Positions 35,474 to 46,781 are shown, counted from the stretch's first letter. The stretch: 64,000 bases of DNA from Lumbricus terrestris (GCA_949752735.1 OX457036.1:92918868-92982867); one strand, 5' to 3'. Notes: generated by a model from the letters alone, not told the origin. Program-made: numbers and translations.

Positions 35474-35518
35474 CAGGGGCGGATCAAGGGGGGGGCAAAA
35501 TTTCTGTATCCACTCTTG
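35474..35518. mobile_element. Minimal 45-bp MITE of the CAGGGGCGGAT family
   Basis: The element is only the two ends of the family: CAGGGGCGGATCAAGG joined to CAAAATTTCTGTATCCACTC plus TTG. It is flanked by an exact 8-bp TSD ACTCCACG (35466-35473 and 35519-35526). Confidence 0.8.
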
Positions 35519-36142
35519 ACTCCACGTCACAATTCAACTAGCCAGAGCATTTACGCTTAACTGAATTATTCATTATTATGTTTACTAGTAGGGCCTGCAC
35601 GCAGGCCTGTATAATATTCAACTTTTGGGAAGTGGCTAAAAACAAGTAGGCCTAAAACACTAAAGACTGCTAAACCACATTTTAAAATGGCGCCCCTAGA
35701 AATTGGCGTTCCAGGCAATTGCCTGCTTTCCATGTGCCTAAAACCGGTCCTTTTTAATCACTCATGACCTGACAACGTGAAACAAGGCTCTTGCTGTTTC
35801 ACTGTCTTGAATGACAGTTCACAGGGAAATAAACGCATACATCTGCCACGGCTGTTGCGAAAAGTTGAGGAATTATCGAGGCCCACATTGACGTTGCATT
35901 ACTTCAACATCACAGTATTTCTAGCAGACCTCTTGCTCTTAAAATGACCAAAGCCTAAGCATGCCTGCATCAAACAGACATCAGTGGACTGCTAAATAAT
36001 TTTGTTGAGAAATAGTACCCGAACAGTAGGCCCTAGCCTACTATGGATGAAAGATAGAGACCAAGAGAGCCAGCTAATTCTATTTCAAATCTCGCATTTA
36101 GGCCTATACTAGGCCTACTTGGACCCTATGATCAACTTAACC

Positions 36143-36232
36143 CAGGGGCGGATACAGAAATTTTCGAAGTGGGACCAAGCTTTTCGGAATTTTTTAATCT
36201 TTCGCCCCCCAAAACCGATGACCTTCATTAGG
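36143..36232. mobile_element. Truncated CAGGGGCGGATACAG MITE at the duplication edge
   Basis: Starts CAGGGGCGGATACAGAAATT next to ACTTAACC (36135-36142), the complement of the GGTTAAGT TSD of the full copy at 48205-48501. It is therefore the same insertion seen from the other side of the inverted duplication. It is cut at about 36232, where the remnant of element I begins. Confidence 0.75.
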
Positions 36233-36233
36233 T

Positions 36234-36310
36234 GCAGTTGTCCATGGTGTAATTGTCAGAGATAATTGTCCGGAGGTTATTGTCAGGGGTAGCCTAACTG
36301 TCCTAGAACC
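36234..36310. mobile_element. Remnant of inverted-arm element I-C
   Basis: About five degenerate units of GATAATTGTCCGGAGG remain. They end in TCCTAGAACC followed by ATGCTCTC (36311-36318), the complement of GAGAGCAT, the element I target site. The microsatellite core and the other arm are missing. The position matches I-A and I-B relative to the CYP first coding exon, so the insertion predates all three gene copies. Confidence 0.75.
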
Positions 36311-36425
36311 ATGCTCTCTTCAACATCATAATACCTGTGGTTAATACGTAGTCATACTTCCATACGTAGTCATTGGCTACTAAGACTACTAAGTCTTCAG
36401 AACAACATTTTTTTCACAGGAAATT

Positions 36426-39400
36426 ATGTTGACACTGATATCACTTACGGTTTTCATTGGAACATTCTTTGTGACGTTCTGGATCGTTGGATTTTGGAAT
36501 GGAAAGAGGAAATCTGGATGTGGACGTCGACTTCCACCTTCACTTCCATCGTTACCTATCGTCGGATCTTTACCATTCATGAAAGAGTTCGATGCACTAC
36601 CGGAGTATCTTACGAAAATCGCGCACAAACTTGGACCGGTTTTTTCTCTGAGATTTGGCAGCAGGTAGGGCCTATGCTAGAGACTCAGTTAGGTGGAAAT
36701 TCGAAAACTATGTGGAATCTCGACTCCGTCCATTTCAGTGTTAATTGCACTATTTTGTCTCCATCTTACACACGGTGTACCGTATATAGGCTATACTGCA
36801 TTTCTTCTTAAACTAGGAAAAATTTAATCTAATCTGTGAATAATTATCAGACTTTCATTCATTCATTCATTCATTCAAGTAAGCTATTTGTAAAGCGCCT
36901 CTTCAAGGAAACTTCTACCACTAGTCTTGGTTCCTGTTCAGATTCAACATTTTGGTGTTTCGGAGAAAAGCTTTGTGCCAATATGTAAAAGATCCTATAG
37001 ACTTAGGCCCAGGGTCCAATCGACCTTTTCGCTGACAGCTTGGTCATTTCCAACCTTCTTTGATCGTCGGAGTTTCGTTAAGTTACTTTACGTGAATTTC
37101 AGTCTCTTAGTCATCTAGGCTACTGTACCTGATGTAACGTTGAATAGATATACAATTTGCGGACATATTTTGGCAAACTTAGGCCTACATTGTTATAGTT
37201 CTACATAGTATTGCATAATAATTATATGCACATATTCCACAAAATTAGCCCGATGCGAATATACGAATCATGAAAATAGGGGCCTTATGCCCTTATCATT
37301 ATCGCGGAAGTTGTTACCGCTCTCCTGTAGAATTTCAAGAAAGACATAGAGTTTGCTTTTATGCACATTCTTCTGATTATTATAATGTGGTCATTTCTTT
37401 CTTCTGTTAGATATGTCGTCGTTCTGAACCGCCGAGAATCTATAGAGGACGCTCTAGTCCGACATTCGTCCAGTTTCTCAGGCAGAGAATTCTTCTACAC
37501 CGAAAAATATGGTTTAAATCGCAATCGGAAAGGTACACATTAAAGCAATTTAAACAAAAAATCTTATCCCTGATATCTTACCTCTGACGCATTCACATGA
37601 TGATTTATTTCAACAATAGATATGAATAAGCCACTACGGGTCACATTGAGTGGTGGTCCCTTAATATTTTCTGATAATTAGCATTGGAACAATTCATGGA
37701 CGATCAACATTGTATCATAGAGAAATGAACGAAGGTCGTTGTTATTAGGTAGGCTATAATAGTTCTAAGAAGTCTAAATGGAATTGATATTTCGTCACTC
37801 CAAGGAGAATCTGGTTGGGGAGATATACGCTGTGACACCGACTTTCATGATGACTAATAACGACCCTCAGAAATGAGGATGGACATCATCATCATCATCA
37901 TCAATAACGATACAGGAGATAGAGATAAAGATGAACAAGGAAACAGAGACCAGCATATTCTTGTCACTCAAATCTATAAAAATTATAGCCTACGTTAGAG
38001 ATTGATCTAAAATTAGAATGATCGACCGGTCCCCCATCAAATGTAGGCTACATAGGTGCGATTAACGTTAGTTTTTTTTATAGGGGAGGGGGCTGGAAAT
38101 CCTTCTGCAGCGTTTGGATAAGGAGAGTCATTTGAGCAAACGACAATCCATCAGAAATCATATTCCCTATCAACTGACAAATAAAAGCACTTCCTCTGTT
38201 AGCCTATCCAAAGCTCTCATCGTATCCTTATTAAGTTAATTGGCTCTATTAGGCTATAAATATATGATCTTTTGGAGGCAGTAGCGTCAGTGATCTACTT
38301 ACCAATCCATAATTATAATAGTCGAATTAGTAGACCTAATTATAGTGGATTGGTAAGAGGTTACTAATGCTACAGTTGTGATAGATTATGTTGATATATT
38401 TAGGAATGGTGTTCAGAAACTACGACGATGAGTTCAAAAGATACCACAAGTTGACTTTATCGATCCTGAAGGATTTCGGATTTGGATCACGAAGTCAGTT
38501 GGAGACACGGACATTGATAGAAATCGATGAATTAGTCAAACACATCCGCAAATCAAATGGTGAAGCTTTCAATCCACAAGAAATAATCACCATCAGTACT
38601 TCTAATGTACCGATAAATATACTTGTTGGTAGAAGACGTGATTACAAATATGGAATGACGGAAGCAGTTTATCAGGTGAAGAGATTTGTTGCTTCCGTGG
38701 ATTTTGCAGTAGGCTTTTTTCCAACACTCAGATTCCTTCCATCATTCAGCCAAAGATTCAACGATGGCCTAGATAGCAATGAAAAAGTATTGAAAGCCAT
38801 AGAAAAAGATATAGATTTGGTTTTGGATGACGTGGAAAGGGATTGCTTCGTGCGCAGATATATCGAAAAGGAAGGTCCGAATTACGACCGTGAACAATTG
38901 AAGTATACCCTAAGAGATTTCTACGGTGGAAGTGTCGACACAACGTCAACTACGATTCTCTGGTTTTTCATTTACATCGCCAACAATCCTCAGATTGAAG
39001 ATCGTCTTCAGAAGGAGATTGATTCCGTGGTTCCAAGAGATAGACTCCCTACGATTGAGGATCAGCCAATGTTGCCTTACGTCGAGGCAACCATTCTGGA
39101 ACTGCTGCGTCACAAAGCTCCATTACCGATGGCATTTCCGCACTTGACTCTGCACGATACAGAAGTGCTTGGATACTTTATACCAGCAGATACTGTGGTA
39201 AGAGGCATACATGACTTTGTGTATCTTTTCCTATTTTGCAATTATTTATACATGTAGTTTATAGTTGCTTCAACGTCAACCGGGGTATAACCAGGGCTAC
39301 TATTGATATCTTGATTCCCAATAAGATGTCGTAATTAGTGAAAACAAGCAACATAATATAGGCTACTTCATTTCTTGTCACTGCACAATTTGTTGCATGA

Positions 39401-41620
39401 TTATTAGTACCAAGGATGGGACTAACCGTGGGAGAAGCGGCGCGGAGAGCGCAGGACATGGACGACTGGAGGCTTCGCCAGGGCCATAAGTCAGTAAGTG
39501 AAGTATTAGTATCATTAACAAAATAAGCCAAGATTGCCAATTTACCACATTGGATATCGGCCAAACGTAGGCTAGCCTAGTCAGTTTTTGAGAAAAGCTT
39601 GAATAAGTCTATTACAGGCGGTTCCTGATGGAATTACGTTTTCAGTTTCGATGGCATTTATTTACATTGTAGGACTACAAAAGACAGGAGCTTTGCGTGT
39701 GTCGCAACCGGTATAATTGCTGCTTGTCATCACATCATTAGACATGGAACATGAATCCATTTAAGACCTGTATTATCCACATAGGTTTTTTGTATTTTGT
39801 TGAATGAAGGTTCTGGTCAACATCAAAGGTGCACACATGAACAGAACGGACTGGCCGGATTCGGATGTCTTCAGACCGGAAAGATTCCTCGACGAGAACA
39901 AGAAATTAATCAACAGGAACAGTGTCATCGCATTTTCTCTAGGCAAGTACATGCGCAGAACAGAACTTGAAAAGCAGAGCCACAATGCATTAATTTTGTT
40001 TAGTCCATTGATGATGCTCGAGCGAGACATTCGCCATAATTATGCATTTGAAAATGTGTCGTCTTCTGAATACGTTTATGACAGTTTGTAATGATAATAT
40101 TATTGATATTGTCCTTGAAATGCGGGTTTTGGCTAAGCTGTTGTCTGCAATTTAGACCCTTTTGTAGATAGGCCTACTTGCATAGATTGTAACATCTAAT
40201 TTATTTTTTGACGTTATATAAGGTTTTCGCTAGACCACTAGTAAAAGCAGCTTTATTATTGTTGATACCCTATGTACTTAATTATTGTTGATCGGATGAT
40301 CGCTTTGAAATGTAATTTAATTGTGTCGACCACTTTAGCCTACATGTGTAATAGTAGAAGAATAATATTAAATTAACTGAAAAATCATCAATCGACTCAA
40401 CAAATTATTGCAAGTTAGAGACTTGGTAGAATATATTATTGTTAAGTACACTCCACTGACGAAAATTCCAAAAGTCTCATAAATCCGAGCTGTGCTCGAG
40501 TCGCCATCTTTGAAAATGGTGGCATAAATTCCGTGTTTTGACAGTAACTCCAGAACAATCGCAGCTACCAAGAAATATAACAGAGCAAAAGTGATCCACA
40601 TTAAATTACTAAGAAGTTAGCCTATGTGTATAACATTTCTTTCTAGAAGTACAAATAAAAATGCTACATGGGATAAGCTACTCATAATAATTGTATTTCA
40701 ATGCGATGGACTAATTTGTATGGCGAGAAAACAAATGCTGTGCTGCGAATGATAATTTAAGACCAAATTTTTATCAGTGTCTATGCAACATTGATGTAAC
40801 TTAGTCAAATGACAAAATGTTCTACAAAGGCATCGTGCAATCTGCTGATGTCATTCATGAGTGCAGTCGCACATATAATGAGTGGCAGGGCCATTGAGGA
40901 TTTGTAGCAAACCGTATACGGAAAAGCGACTGTGCCCCACATGAAGACAGGCCATGCCAATACCCGAGCAATACGTTCTCATGTACTAACAGCTGCAGCA
41001 CTGTTCAATCTAATTAATGATGAATTGGTTTCAAATTGTTGCGAGTCACATGACGTACTATATGAAATAGCCAAACAGTATTGGGCCAATCCGGAAATTC
41101 TTGAACAGGCGACCCTTTCTGCAATAGCCTACTCTACCACACTATTAAGGCTCCTACAATTTAATCAGCCTTCCCTTCCTTCACGATAGGTGGGTGCCAT
41201 GAGCAACAACTCAAATTCAAGGATAAAAGAAAATTAATGATGTCATGTTTCTGCCTGCACTTCATTCTTATAATTCATTAGCTTTGGAACCACACTTTTC
41301 ATCCCAATTGTCGCTGAACTTCTTTCGAAGTGCAAAAATCTTTATCTCTTTCTTTGATGCAGTCTATGTCGTACGATATTGGTGCGATAGCCGACAATTA
41401 AGTGACAAGCGGTTTTCCCAATATTTTTGTTTCAGGTCGACGATCATGTCCAGGCGAAGCATTGGCTCGTCAACAATTGTTCCTCTTCATAAGCGGACTA
41501 ATGCAAAACTTTCACGTACGACCACCAGAAGACGTGGAGTCGATTACAGTAAAAACAATCTATAGCATCACGGAAGTCCCCTCGCCTTTCAAGATTCGAA
41601 TGATTGCAAGAAATGGCTAA
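36426..41620 (+). CDS. Cytochrome P450 copy C (complete, 5 coding exons, GC-AG intron 4)
   Basis: Microsomal clan 2-like monooxygenase, 490 residues. Exons are 36426-36664, 37411-37532, 38404-39197, 39810-39942 and 41436-41620 (239, 122, 794, 133 and 185 nt; 1473 in all). The anchor helix is about residues 4-24, the hinge PPSLPSLPIVG 37-47, the I-helix GGSVDTT 295-301, the K-helix ELLR 353-356, FRPERF 406-411, and the haem loop FSLGRRSCPG 427-436 with Cys434. The C-helix has Phe where many clan 2 enzymes have Trp (EFKRYHKL). The intron 4 donor is CTAG|GCAAGT, where copies A and B have GTAAGT. Only this junction restores the haem loop, so it is a GC-AG intron. The start follows an acceptor (TTTTTCACAG), implying a 5' UTR exon. 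The orientation is opposite to A and B. Confidence 0.94.
36665..37410 (+). other. CYP-C intron 1
   Basis: Collinear with intron 1 of A and B. It contains a short (ATTC)n tract at about 36856-36880 followed by TATTTGTAAAGCGCCTCTTC, which looks like the 3' end of an old SINE/LINE shared by all three copies. No gene. Confidence 0.6.
39410..39504 (+). mobile_element. 95-bp LINE 3' fragment in CYP-C intron 3
   Basis: Absent from introns 3 of A and B. The direct repeat TATTAGTA flanks it (39402-39409 and 39505-39512). It translates as MGLTVGEAARRAQDMDDWRL, matching the A-x-D-R-x-x-W tail of LINE reverse transcriptases. It is a dead-on-arrival 5' truncation. Confidence 0.7.
39943..39948 (+). promoter_or_regulatory. 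Non-canonical GC splice donor of CYP-C intron 4
   Basis: The sequence AG|GCAAGT replaces AG|GTAAGT found in copies A (2152/2151) and B (16503/16502). The rest of the donor matches the strong consensus typical of functional GC-AG introns. Confidence 0.85.
40368..40601 (-). CDS. Hypothetical small membrane protein or exon, unrecognised
   Basis: A 77-codon frame antisense within CYP-C intron 4. It starts MWITFALLYFLVAAIVLELL, a convincing single N-terminal membrane segment, followed by a polar stretch and a second hydrophobic stretch near FGIFVSGVYL. I do not recognise a family, and the block B intron lacks it. It could be a chance frame or an exon of an antisense gene. Confidence 0.2.
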   Translation of the reverse strand: MWITFALLYFLVAAIVLELLSKHGIYATIFKDGDSSTARIYETFGIFVSGVYLTIIYSTKSLTCNNLLSRLMIFQLI

Positions 41621-42160
41621 ACGGCGGACAACCGTTTTCAGAAACTTGTTATCGTCTGCTTATGCTAATGCTAGTAATATATCAAATTGTAATAATCTAT
41701 AGACTACTGGCCAAAAAATTAATATGCTCTGCTGTGAAATTTTGTCAGCATGACTTCTAACGTCATCCAACTCCTGTATAGACTACCGTGCCAAGACTTT
41801 AATCATAGACCTTCCGGCATTATAAAATTAGCCTACACCAACTATAGGATGACAGTTTCGTTCATAGGCCTAGAAGCAATTAACGGTATGTAGCCTTGTT
41901 TTTATCTGACCAAGAAAATTTGTTCACTTAGTTTTTTTTATATTAACCGTTTGTTATGCCGCGGAAATACGTCACGTCATCTTGGAAATACGTTATAACG
42001 CGCGAAATACATTTAAGAAAATCTTGTTTATTGTTTTAGTATAATGAAAACAGTGAAATTTAACCGTTTAAAAACAATGAATTTACCAGAGTTATCAGCA
42101 GTCGTACACCGTATACGTCGTGTACAGGGTCGATTAGCCTAGGTGGCAAACTTAGGCTAT
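41621..42160. other. CYP-C 3' flank
   Basis: The first ~190 bp are collinear with 15370-15565 next to CYP-B (shared GCCAAGACTTTAAT and CAACTCCTGTATAGACTACC words). The remainder holds no recognisable gene. Confidence 0.7.
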
Positions 42161-43560
42161 AGTTAATATCCGGGACCGAATGACGACACTAACCCTATTA
42201 CTAACCCTAACCGACACTCACGACGCCTAACCTGAGCTTAACAGACACTCATGACGCCTAACCTGCTCTTAACCGACCCTCACGACCTTTAAACATGGGC
42301 GCCCGCACATAGGGGCAAGGGGGGCACTTGCCCCCCCCTGGAAAATTGGCACCTATGTTTTAACTACTACTTTTGGGTTTTTAACAAATTTCTTTGCATT
42401 AATGCACCAATGATACGAATGATACAGACAGTGAAAGTCAGAAATCTACGTTTAGAGATCTCTATAGAAACAAACATGCTGTTATAACTTTCTGCCTTGC
42501 ATGTTCAAGCTCCTTCTAAAAACTGTAACATTGACCATTGGCTTTCAACCCTCCTGCGGGCGTCCATGCAAACAGCAGGCCTGTCGATTATGGCCTAGTT
42601 GAGTGGAGTCAAGCTGTAGTGCAAATAATCACAACTGCAAAAAATAGGCCTACTAAAGCAAAAATTTAAAATTTCTTAAAGTACACTAAAATTACATCAG
42701 GAAGATCTGCTTATTCACCAGCATTGTAATTATATAAACCAAGTCTGCTATAAGCCAGGCTCCATTTTGTCCATTTTACAAGCTGCCAGTACAAAATCCA
42801 GGGAGGCCAAATTGTAGATAAACTTGGATAAGGGGCTCTGGTTATCACGCCACAGGATTTACACCCAAAACTGACAAAGAGATCTGTTCAAAAGAATTGA
42901 TACCCATACTTATCAGATCCTCCACCTTCATAAACGACACCCGCATTAACAGTTACTCTGGTTACCAGACTCGGACCTCTTTCTGACTACTCTTTGGAAT
43001 AGGCTTCTGACTCGATGCAGCACATGTGAAAAAGCTGGTGCCCTGCGATTGGCTTTCGAGTGGCGCTTTAGAAGCAGCTACAGGAGCACTTGCCCCTTGA
43101 AAACTGACACCTATTTTCGCTCATTTATTCATTCGTTCGTTCTATGGACTTATATAGCGCACCTTTAGAAAACTACTTTTTAACATCTACTTTTTGATTG
43201 TTAGCAAATTTCTAAGGAAACTATTCGTATTAAAGATTATACACAAAATGAAACTGAGAAATTTGCGTAAGAAACCTCTTTGAAAAATATCCGTATTCTT
43301 AATTTCCAGCTTTGCATTTTGAAGCGCTTGTTAATAACAATTTTCGAAATTTGTTGCCCCCTTGCAAAAATTTTTGCGGGCGCCCATGCCTTTAAAGCGT
43401 ACCCTAACCGACCCTCAAGACCCATAAGACTGAACCTAACCGACGCGTAGATCCCGGATACTACAATTATGCCAGTTAGGTCAGGTTAGGCGTAGTGAGG
43501 GTCGGTTGGGGTTAGCCTACGTTTAGGATTCGAGTCGTCATTCAGTCGCCGATACTATAG
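42160..43560. mobile_element. Inverted-repeat element with CCTAACCGACCCTC subterminal repeats
   Basis: The left end CTATAGTTAATATCCGG...CGAATGACGAC faces the right end GTCGTCATTCAGTCGCCG followed by ATACTATAG. Inside each end are several CCTAACCGAC(A/C)CTCACGAC units in opposite orientation. The middle is occupied by another element (42294-43388). No TSD could be fixed for the outer ends. The CTAACCC words are not telomeric repeats because the unit differs. Confidence 0.6.
42294..43388. mobile_element. Composite hAT-like element (CATGGGCGCCCGC ends)
   Basis: Perfect 13-bp inverted ends CATGGGCGCCCGC and GCGGGCGCCCATG. Exact 8-bp TSD CCTTTAAA (42286-42293 and 43389-43396). The first about 275 bp (to a second end-like GCGGGCGTCCATG near 42556) and the last about 310 bp are direct copies of one another (shared GCACTTGCCCC, GAAAAnTGrCACCTATTTT, TAGCAAATTTCTAAG-type blocks) around a 500-bp spacer. 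That suggests two MITEs that moved as one unit. Confidence 0.8.
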
Positions 43561-44175
43561 TTCGCCAATTATTCCTCATTGCCAGACATTCAGTGGCCTT
43601 ATTTTTCAGAAACATACTTTCAAAAGTCGTGTTTTGTCAAATTTCAGTTTGAATTATTAAAAAAATATATTTAGTCTATCCAGCGCGTTTTTCAGCCTAT
43701 TTTTCGTCTTAACTAAATTTTGGCGGTCAGATAGAAAAAATTACCCAATAAACTTTTGATGCAGTTGGGTTTATTTTTGTGTCAGATCGGAAGATGGAAC
43801 ATCGGATATAGTTTTGTATCTGCAACTCAATGCATTTGGCATATCTATTGCCAGACAAAGGTGGCCACTCCAGGTTTTTGGACCGGGGTCCATGGTTTTG
43901 TCGAACGACTTGGAACAACTATGTGTTTAATTATCTAATAGACTATCAGATTAGGATACAATAAGAATAAACTGAGAGGCAACCTGCTCAACTATGTCCC
44001 GCCTCTTTTAATTATACCGCACCAGCCTGATGGGGCTTAGGGCGAGCGGAAGGTCGTCGCAGGATCAAGCTATTCCAGAGTAAACTACAGAGAATTGGAT
44101 AACCATTGTTAACGACCAACGATGTCGAAGAGATGATTGGCAAGGCAGGGTGGAGGCTTTTTTGCAGGCGGTGAT
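43560..44175. other. No recognisable gene
   Basis: AT-rich sequence without coding signal. Words near 43970-44100 such as CAACCTGCTCAACTATGTCCC may be decayed LINE 3' sequence belonging to the neighbouring fragment. Confidence 0.4.
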
Positions 44176-44460
44176 CAGTACCGTTATAACTAAATAATTG
44201 AATTCTATTTTCTAAGTAACCATTGAACCATTTTTGCTGGGTATTTCGAATTCTATAAACTGATAATTTTCTTAGTTGAATTCTATGATCAATAGTATCA
44301 AAGGCTTTGGCCAGGTCGAAAAATGTTCCTACAGAGTATTCATTTTATCCATTGCATCTGTTATTTTATCTTGCATGCTTAGGAGTGACATGTGCGTTGA
44401 ATGGCCAGATTGAAATACATGCTGGGAGAAGTAGTCTATAGAATATTGAATTTAGTAATA
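44175..44460 (-). pseudogene. CR1-like LINE reverse transcriptase fragment
   Basis: On the minus strand, decayed frames read HVFQSGHST-MSLLSMQDKIT, then a FSTWPKPLILL stretch (frameshifted FDLAKAFDTVNH), then a YLENR-like end. These correspond in order to the palm region of the LINE at 17023-22553. Heavily broken. Confidence 0.65.
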
Positions 44461-44489
44461 TAATTATTAAGTCGCACAAGCATAAAATT

Positions 44490-46720
44490 CAAAATTCAAA
44501 ATTATGTGTTGTTCCCACAATAAACAAAATAAACAGAACAGTTTAACACAACTGGTATTTAACATAGTAAGTCATTCAACAAGAGTATGGAAATAGATTA
44601 GAGAGCAATAGGCACACCTGAAGGGACGAGTCCCGCGTAGTAGGGGCAGGGATGGGCAAATTACAGGGCAACATGTAATTGAATTACAAATTACCAATTA
44701 CTGGAGAAAATGTAATTGAATTACAAATTACAAATTACTTCTGACTCAGAGCCTCAAATTACAAATTACAAATTACATAATTTCAATTACATCAATTACA
44801 AATTACTTTGGGACTGAAATCATTGGAATAAAAAACCTCAGGCAGGAAGTGCATGCCTTTTTTCCTATTTCTATTTGTATTATTATTTATAGTGTAAGAA
44901 AAATTAATGTCTATTTAAATGTCTTTAAGAAGCAGCAGCTGTTCAAACAATTAAAGCCGTCTGTTGGGCCCTATTATCATGCCTGTAAAAACTAAAGAGC
45001 CTCTCTTATATTGCAGACCAAGGCATGGTAGCATTAAATTGTATAAACAATTTGTTAGCGGTTGGCTAGCAATGAGGCACTATGCTAGTTCCATTTCTGT
45101 CATCTTCTATATGCTGCAAGATTTCTAAATCGTTTTTGTTTCTGCTGGTCGACTTTGTGGTCACTGCACGCTGCTAACTAAAACCATAAAGTTCTTCATC
45201 TTCCTCTCCTTCTTTGTGACCACTAGATTCTCAATATTTTGTTCGCTACATTTTCAGATATTGTTACTAGCAATTCGTATATATTCTTTTAGTTTTGTTA
45301 TCTGCAATTTGTGCAGGCAGCCAGCATGACTTAAAATACGGATGAGTCACTGTTGCAATGATCGCTTGATTCACCAAAGAACCTAAGCATAGTCGCATCC
45401 AAAGTAATTTGATTTTGAGGAATGTAATTGAAATTACAAATTACATGGGAAAATGTAATTGAATTACAAATTACAAATTACTTTGATGCAGAACTGCAAA
45501 TTACAAATTACCAATTACAATTGTAATTTAAATTACGCAATTTCAATTACTCAATTAAATTACTGCCCATCCCTGAAATTACAAGGTGGTGGTCTGGTGG
45601 AGGTGGGAATGTGTAAGGGAATAGACGTTATTAAACTATACATATATTTATACAGTAACAGTTACATTATAAGTACGAGTTAAAGTCTTAACTATAGCTT
45701 GCCTTACAAACCCAAAGCGGAGTTTATGTAATATAAATTAGTGTGCACGTGCGAGGATTTTAAAGTGACTGAGGGATGTGACCATGCGGATTTCTTTAGG
45801 CAGACTGTTCCAGTTGGCAGGGCCCTGGACTTTAAGCGAAAACTTACGGACGTTAGTCCTTGCAAACACAGATCTGAACTCATTGTTGCTTCTAGTGAAG
45901 GTAAGGTGCGGAACAAGATCAAAATAGGATGAGAATGATGATGGGAGGAGCTTATGAGTGTATTTATACATGAAAATGCAAGTTTGTAGAAATTTCGTTT
46001 AAGTAATGGTTAGGAGTTTATGCTAAAAAAATAGCGGACTAGTGTGTGAATTGGGGGGGGAAGCTTTAGTTATGAATCGAATTGACTTTTTAAAGGATCT
46101 TTATGTCTTTAAGATGAAAGTCATATGCAGAAGTCCAAGTCATGCTGCAGTAAGTAAGATATGGATATATTCAGGTATAGTAGAGATTCCGAAAGATAAG
46201 ACTCTTTTTATGATGCCTAGATTCTTTTTAATTTTGTTGCTAATTTCAAAAATGTGTGTTTTCCATTTCAGGCGTTGATCGAGTCAACTCCTAGAAATTT
46301 TGGTGAGGATACATGAGGAATAGTAATGTTATTAAAGAAATTTGGCTATTGTTGGTGGGGATGGATTTTCCTGTGGAGCGGAATATGATAGGCTACAATT
46401 GGATTTTTTACGTTAAGTGATGATTTGTTGCTTGTAAACCATTCATTGGCAGACATTAGTTCATTGTTCACCAGTTGTATTAGACGGTCGTGCGAGGTAT
46501 GAGATAAGAAAACACTGGAGTCATCAGCAAACATAATGAAGTGTAGGACAGTAGAAGAGTTAGGCAAGTCGTTAATAAATAACAGAAATAAGAGTGGACC
46601 AAGAATTGATCCTTGTGGTACGCCAAATTCAATGGGTAAAGGGTTTGAGAGGAGACCATTACAGATTACTCTTTGGTAACGGTTTGTAAGGTAACCAGTA
46701 AACCAATCTTCTCCTTCTTC
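44490..46720 (-). mobile_element. CR1-like LINE copy 2, 5'-truncated, interrupted by a hAT-like element
   Basis: Same family as 17023-22553, on the minus strand. From about 46700 it reads RYQRVICNG, GVPQGSILGPLLF and FADDSSVFLS (46567-46346). After degraded sequence the C-terminal TNVRKFSLKVQGPANWNSLPKEI follows (45971-45704). The 3' UTR is split by the element 44647-45575; its distal part (44600-44646, complement of CGGGACTCGTCCCTTCAGG) matches the 3' UTR of the first LINE. Several frameshifts; inactive. Confidence 0.8.
44647..45575. mobile_element. hAT-like element with CAGGGATGGGC ends and TAATTGAATTACAAATTAC arrays
   Basis: The 11-bp ends CAGGGATGGGC and GCCCATCCCTG are inverted. Immediately inside both ends lie arrays of the near-palindromic words GTAATTGAATTACAAATTAC. 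The core (44820-45420) shows no intact transposase. No matching TSD was found (AGTAGGGG versus AAATTACA). It lies in the 3' UTR of the LINE copy. Confidence 0.75.
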
Positions 46721-46735
46721 TTATTCTTCTTCTAA

Positions 46736-46744
46736 TTATTATTA

Positions 46745-46781
<37 letters not shown>

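Larger units (their letters stand above)
30620..36232. repeat. Left arm of a large inverted duplication flanking CYP-C
   Basis: The sequence matches, in reverse complement and in the same order, the region about 48290-57622. Matching landmarks are CGCAGGGCACCAGCTTATTC (30703 versus 57535), the GAA tract (34040 versus 52780), the TGCATGGCTGCCGAC block (34986 versus 51828) and the MITE at 36143 with TSD ACTTAACC. The left arm is interrupted by the elements at 31083-33005 and 35474-35518, the right arm by others. The right edge of this arm stops inside the MITE, directly against the remnant of element I-C. Confidence 0.85.

Noticed and set aside
40932..41189. 85-codon frame in CYP-C intron 4 as a gene
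   Set aside because: Part of the sequence is conserved with the CYP-B intron but the frame is not, so it is intronic.
39943..41435. CYP-C as a pseudogene because exon 4 lacks a GT donor
   Set aside because: The AG|GCAAGT site fits the GC-AG class and yields an intact haem loop and the same total length as CYP-B.
42180..43510. Interstitial telomeric repeat (CTAACCC words)
   Set aside because: The repeating unit is CCTAACCGACCCTCACGAC, not TTAGGG, and it is arranged as subterminal repeats of an inverted-repeat element.
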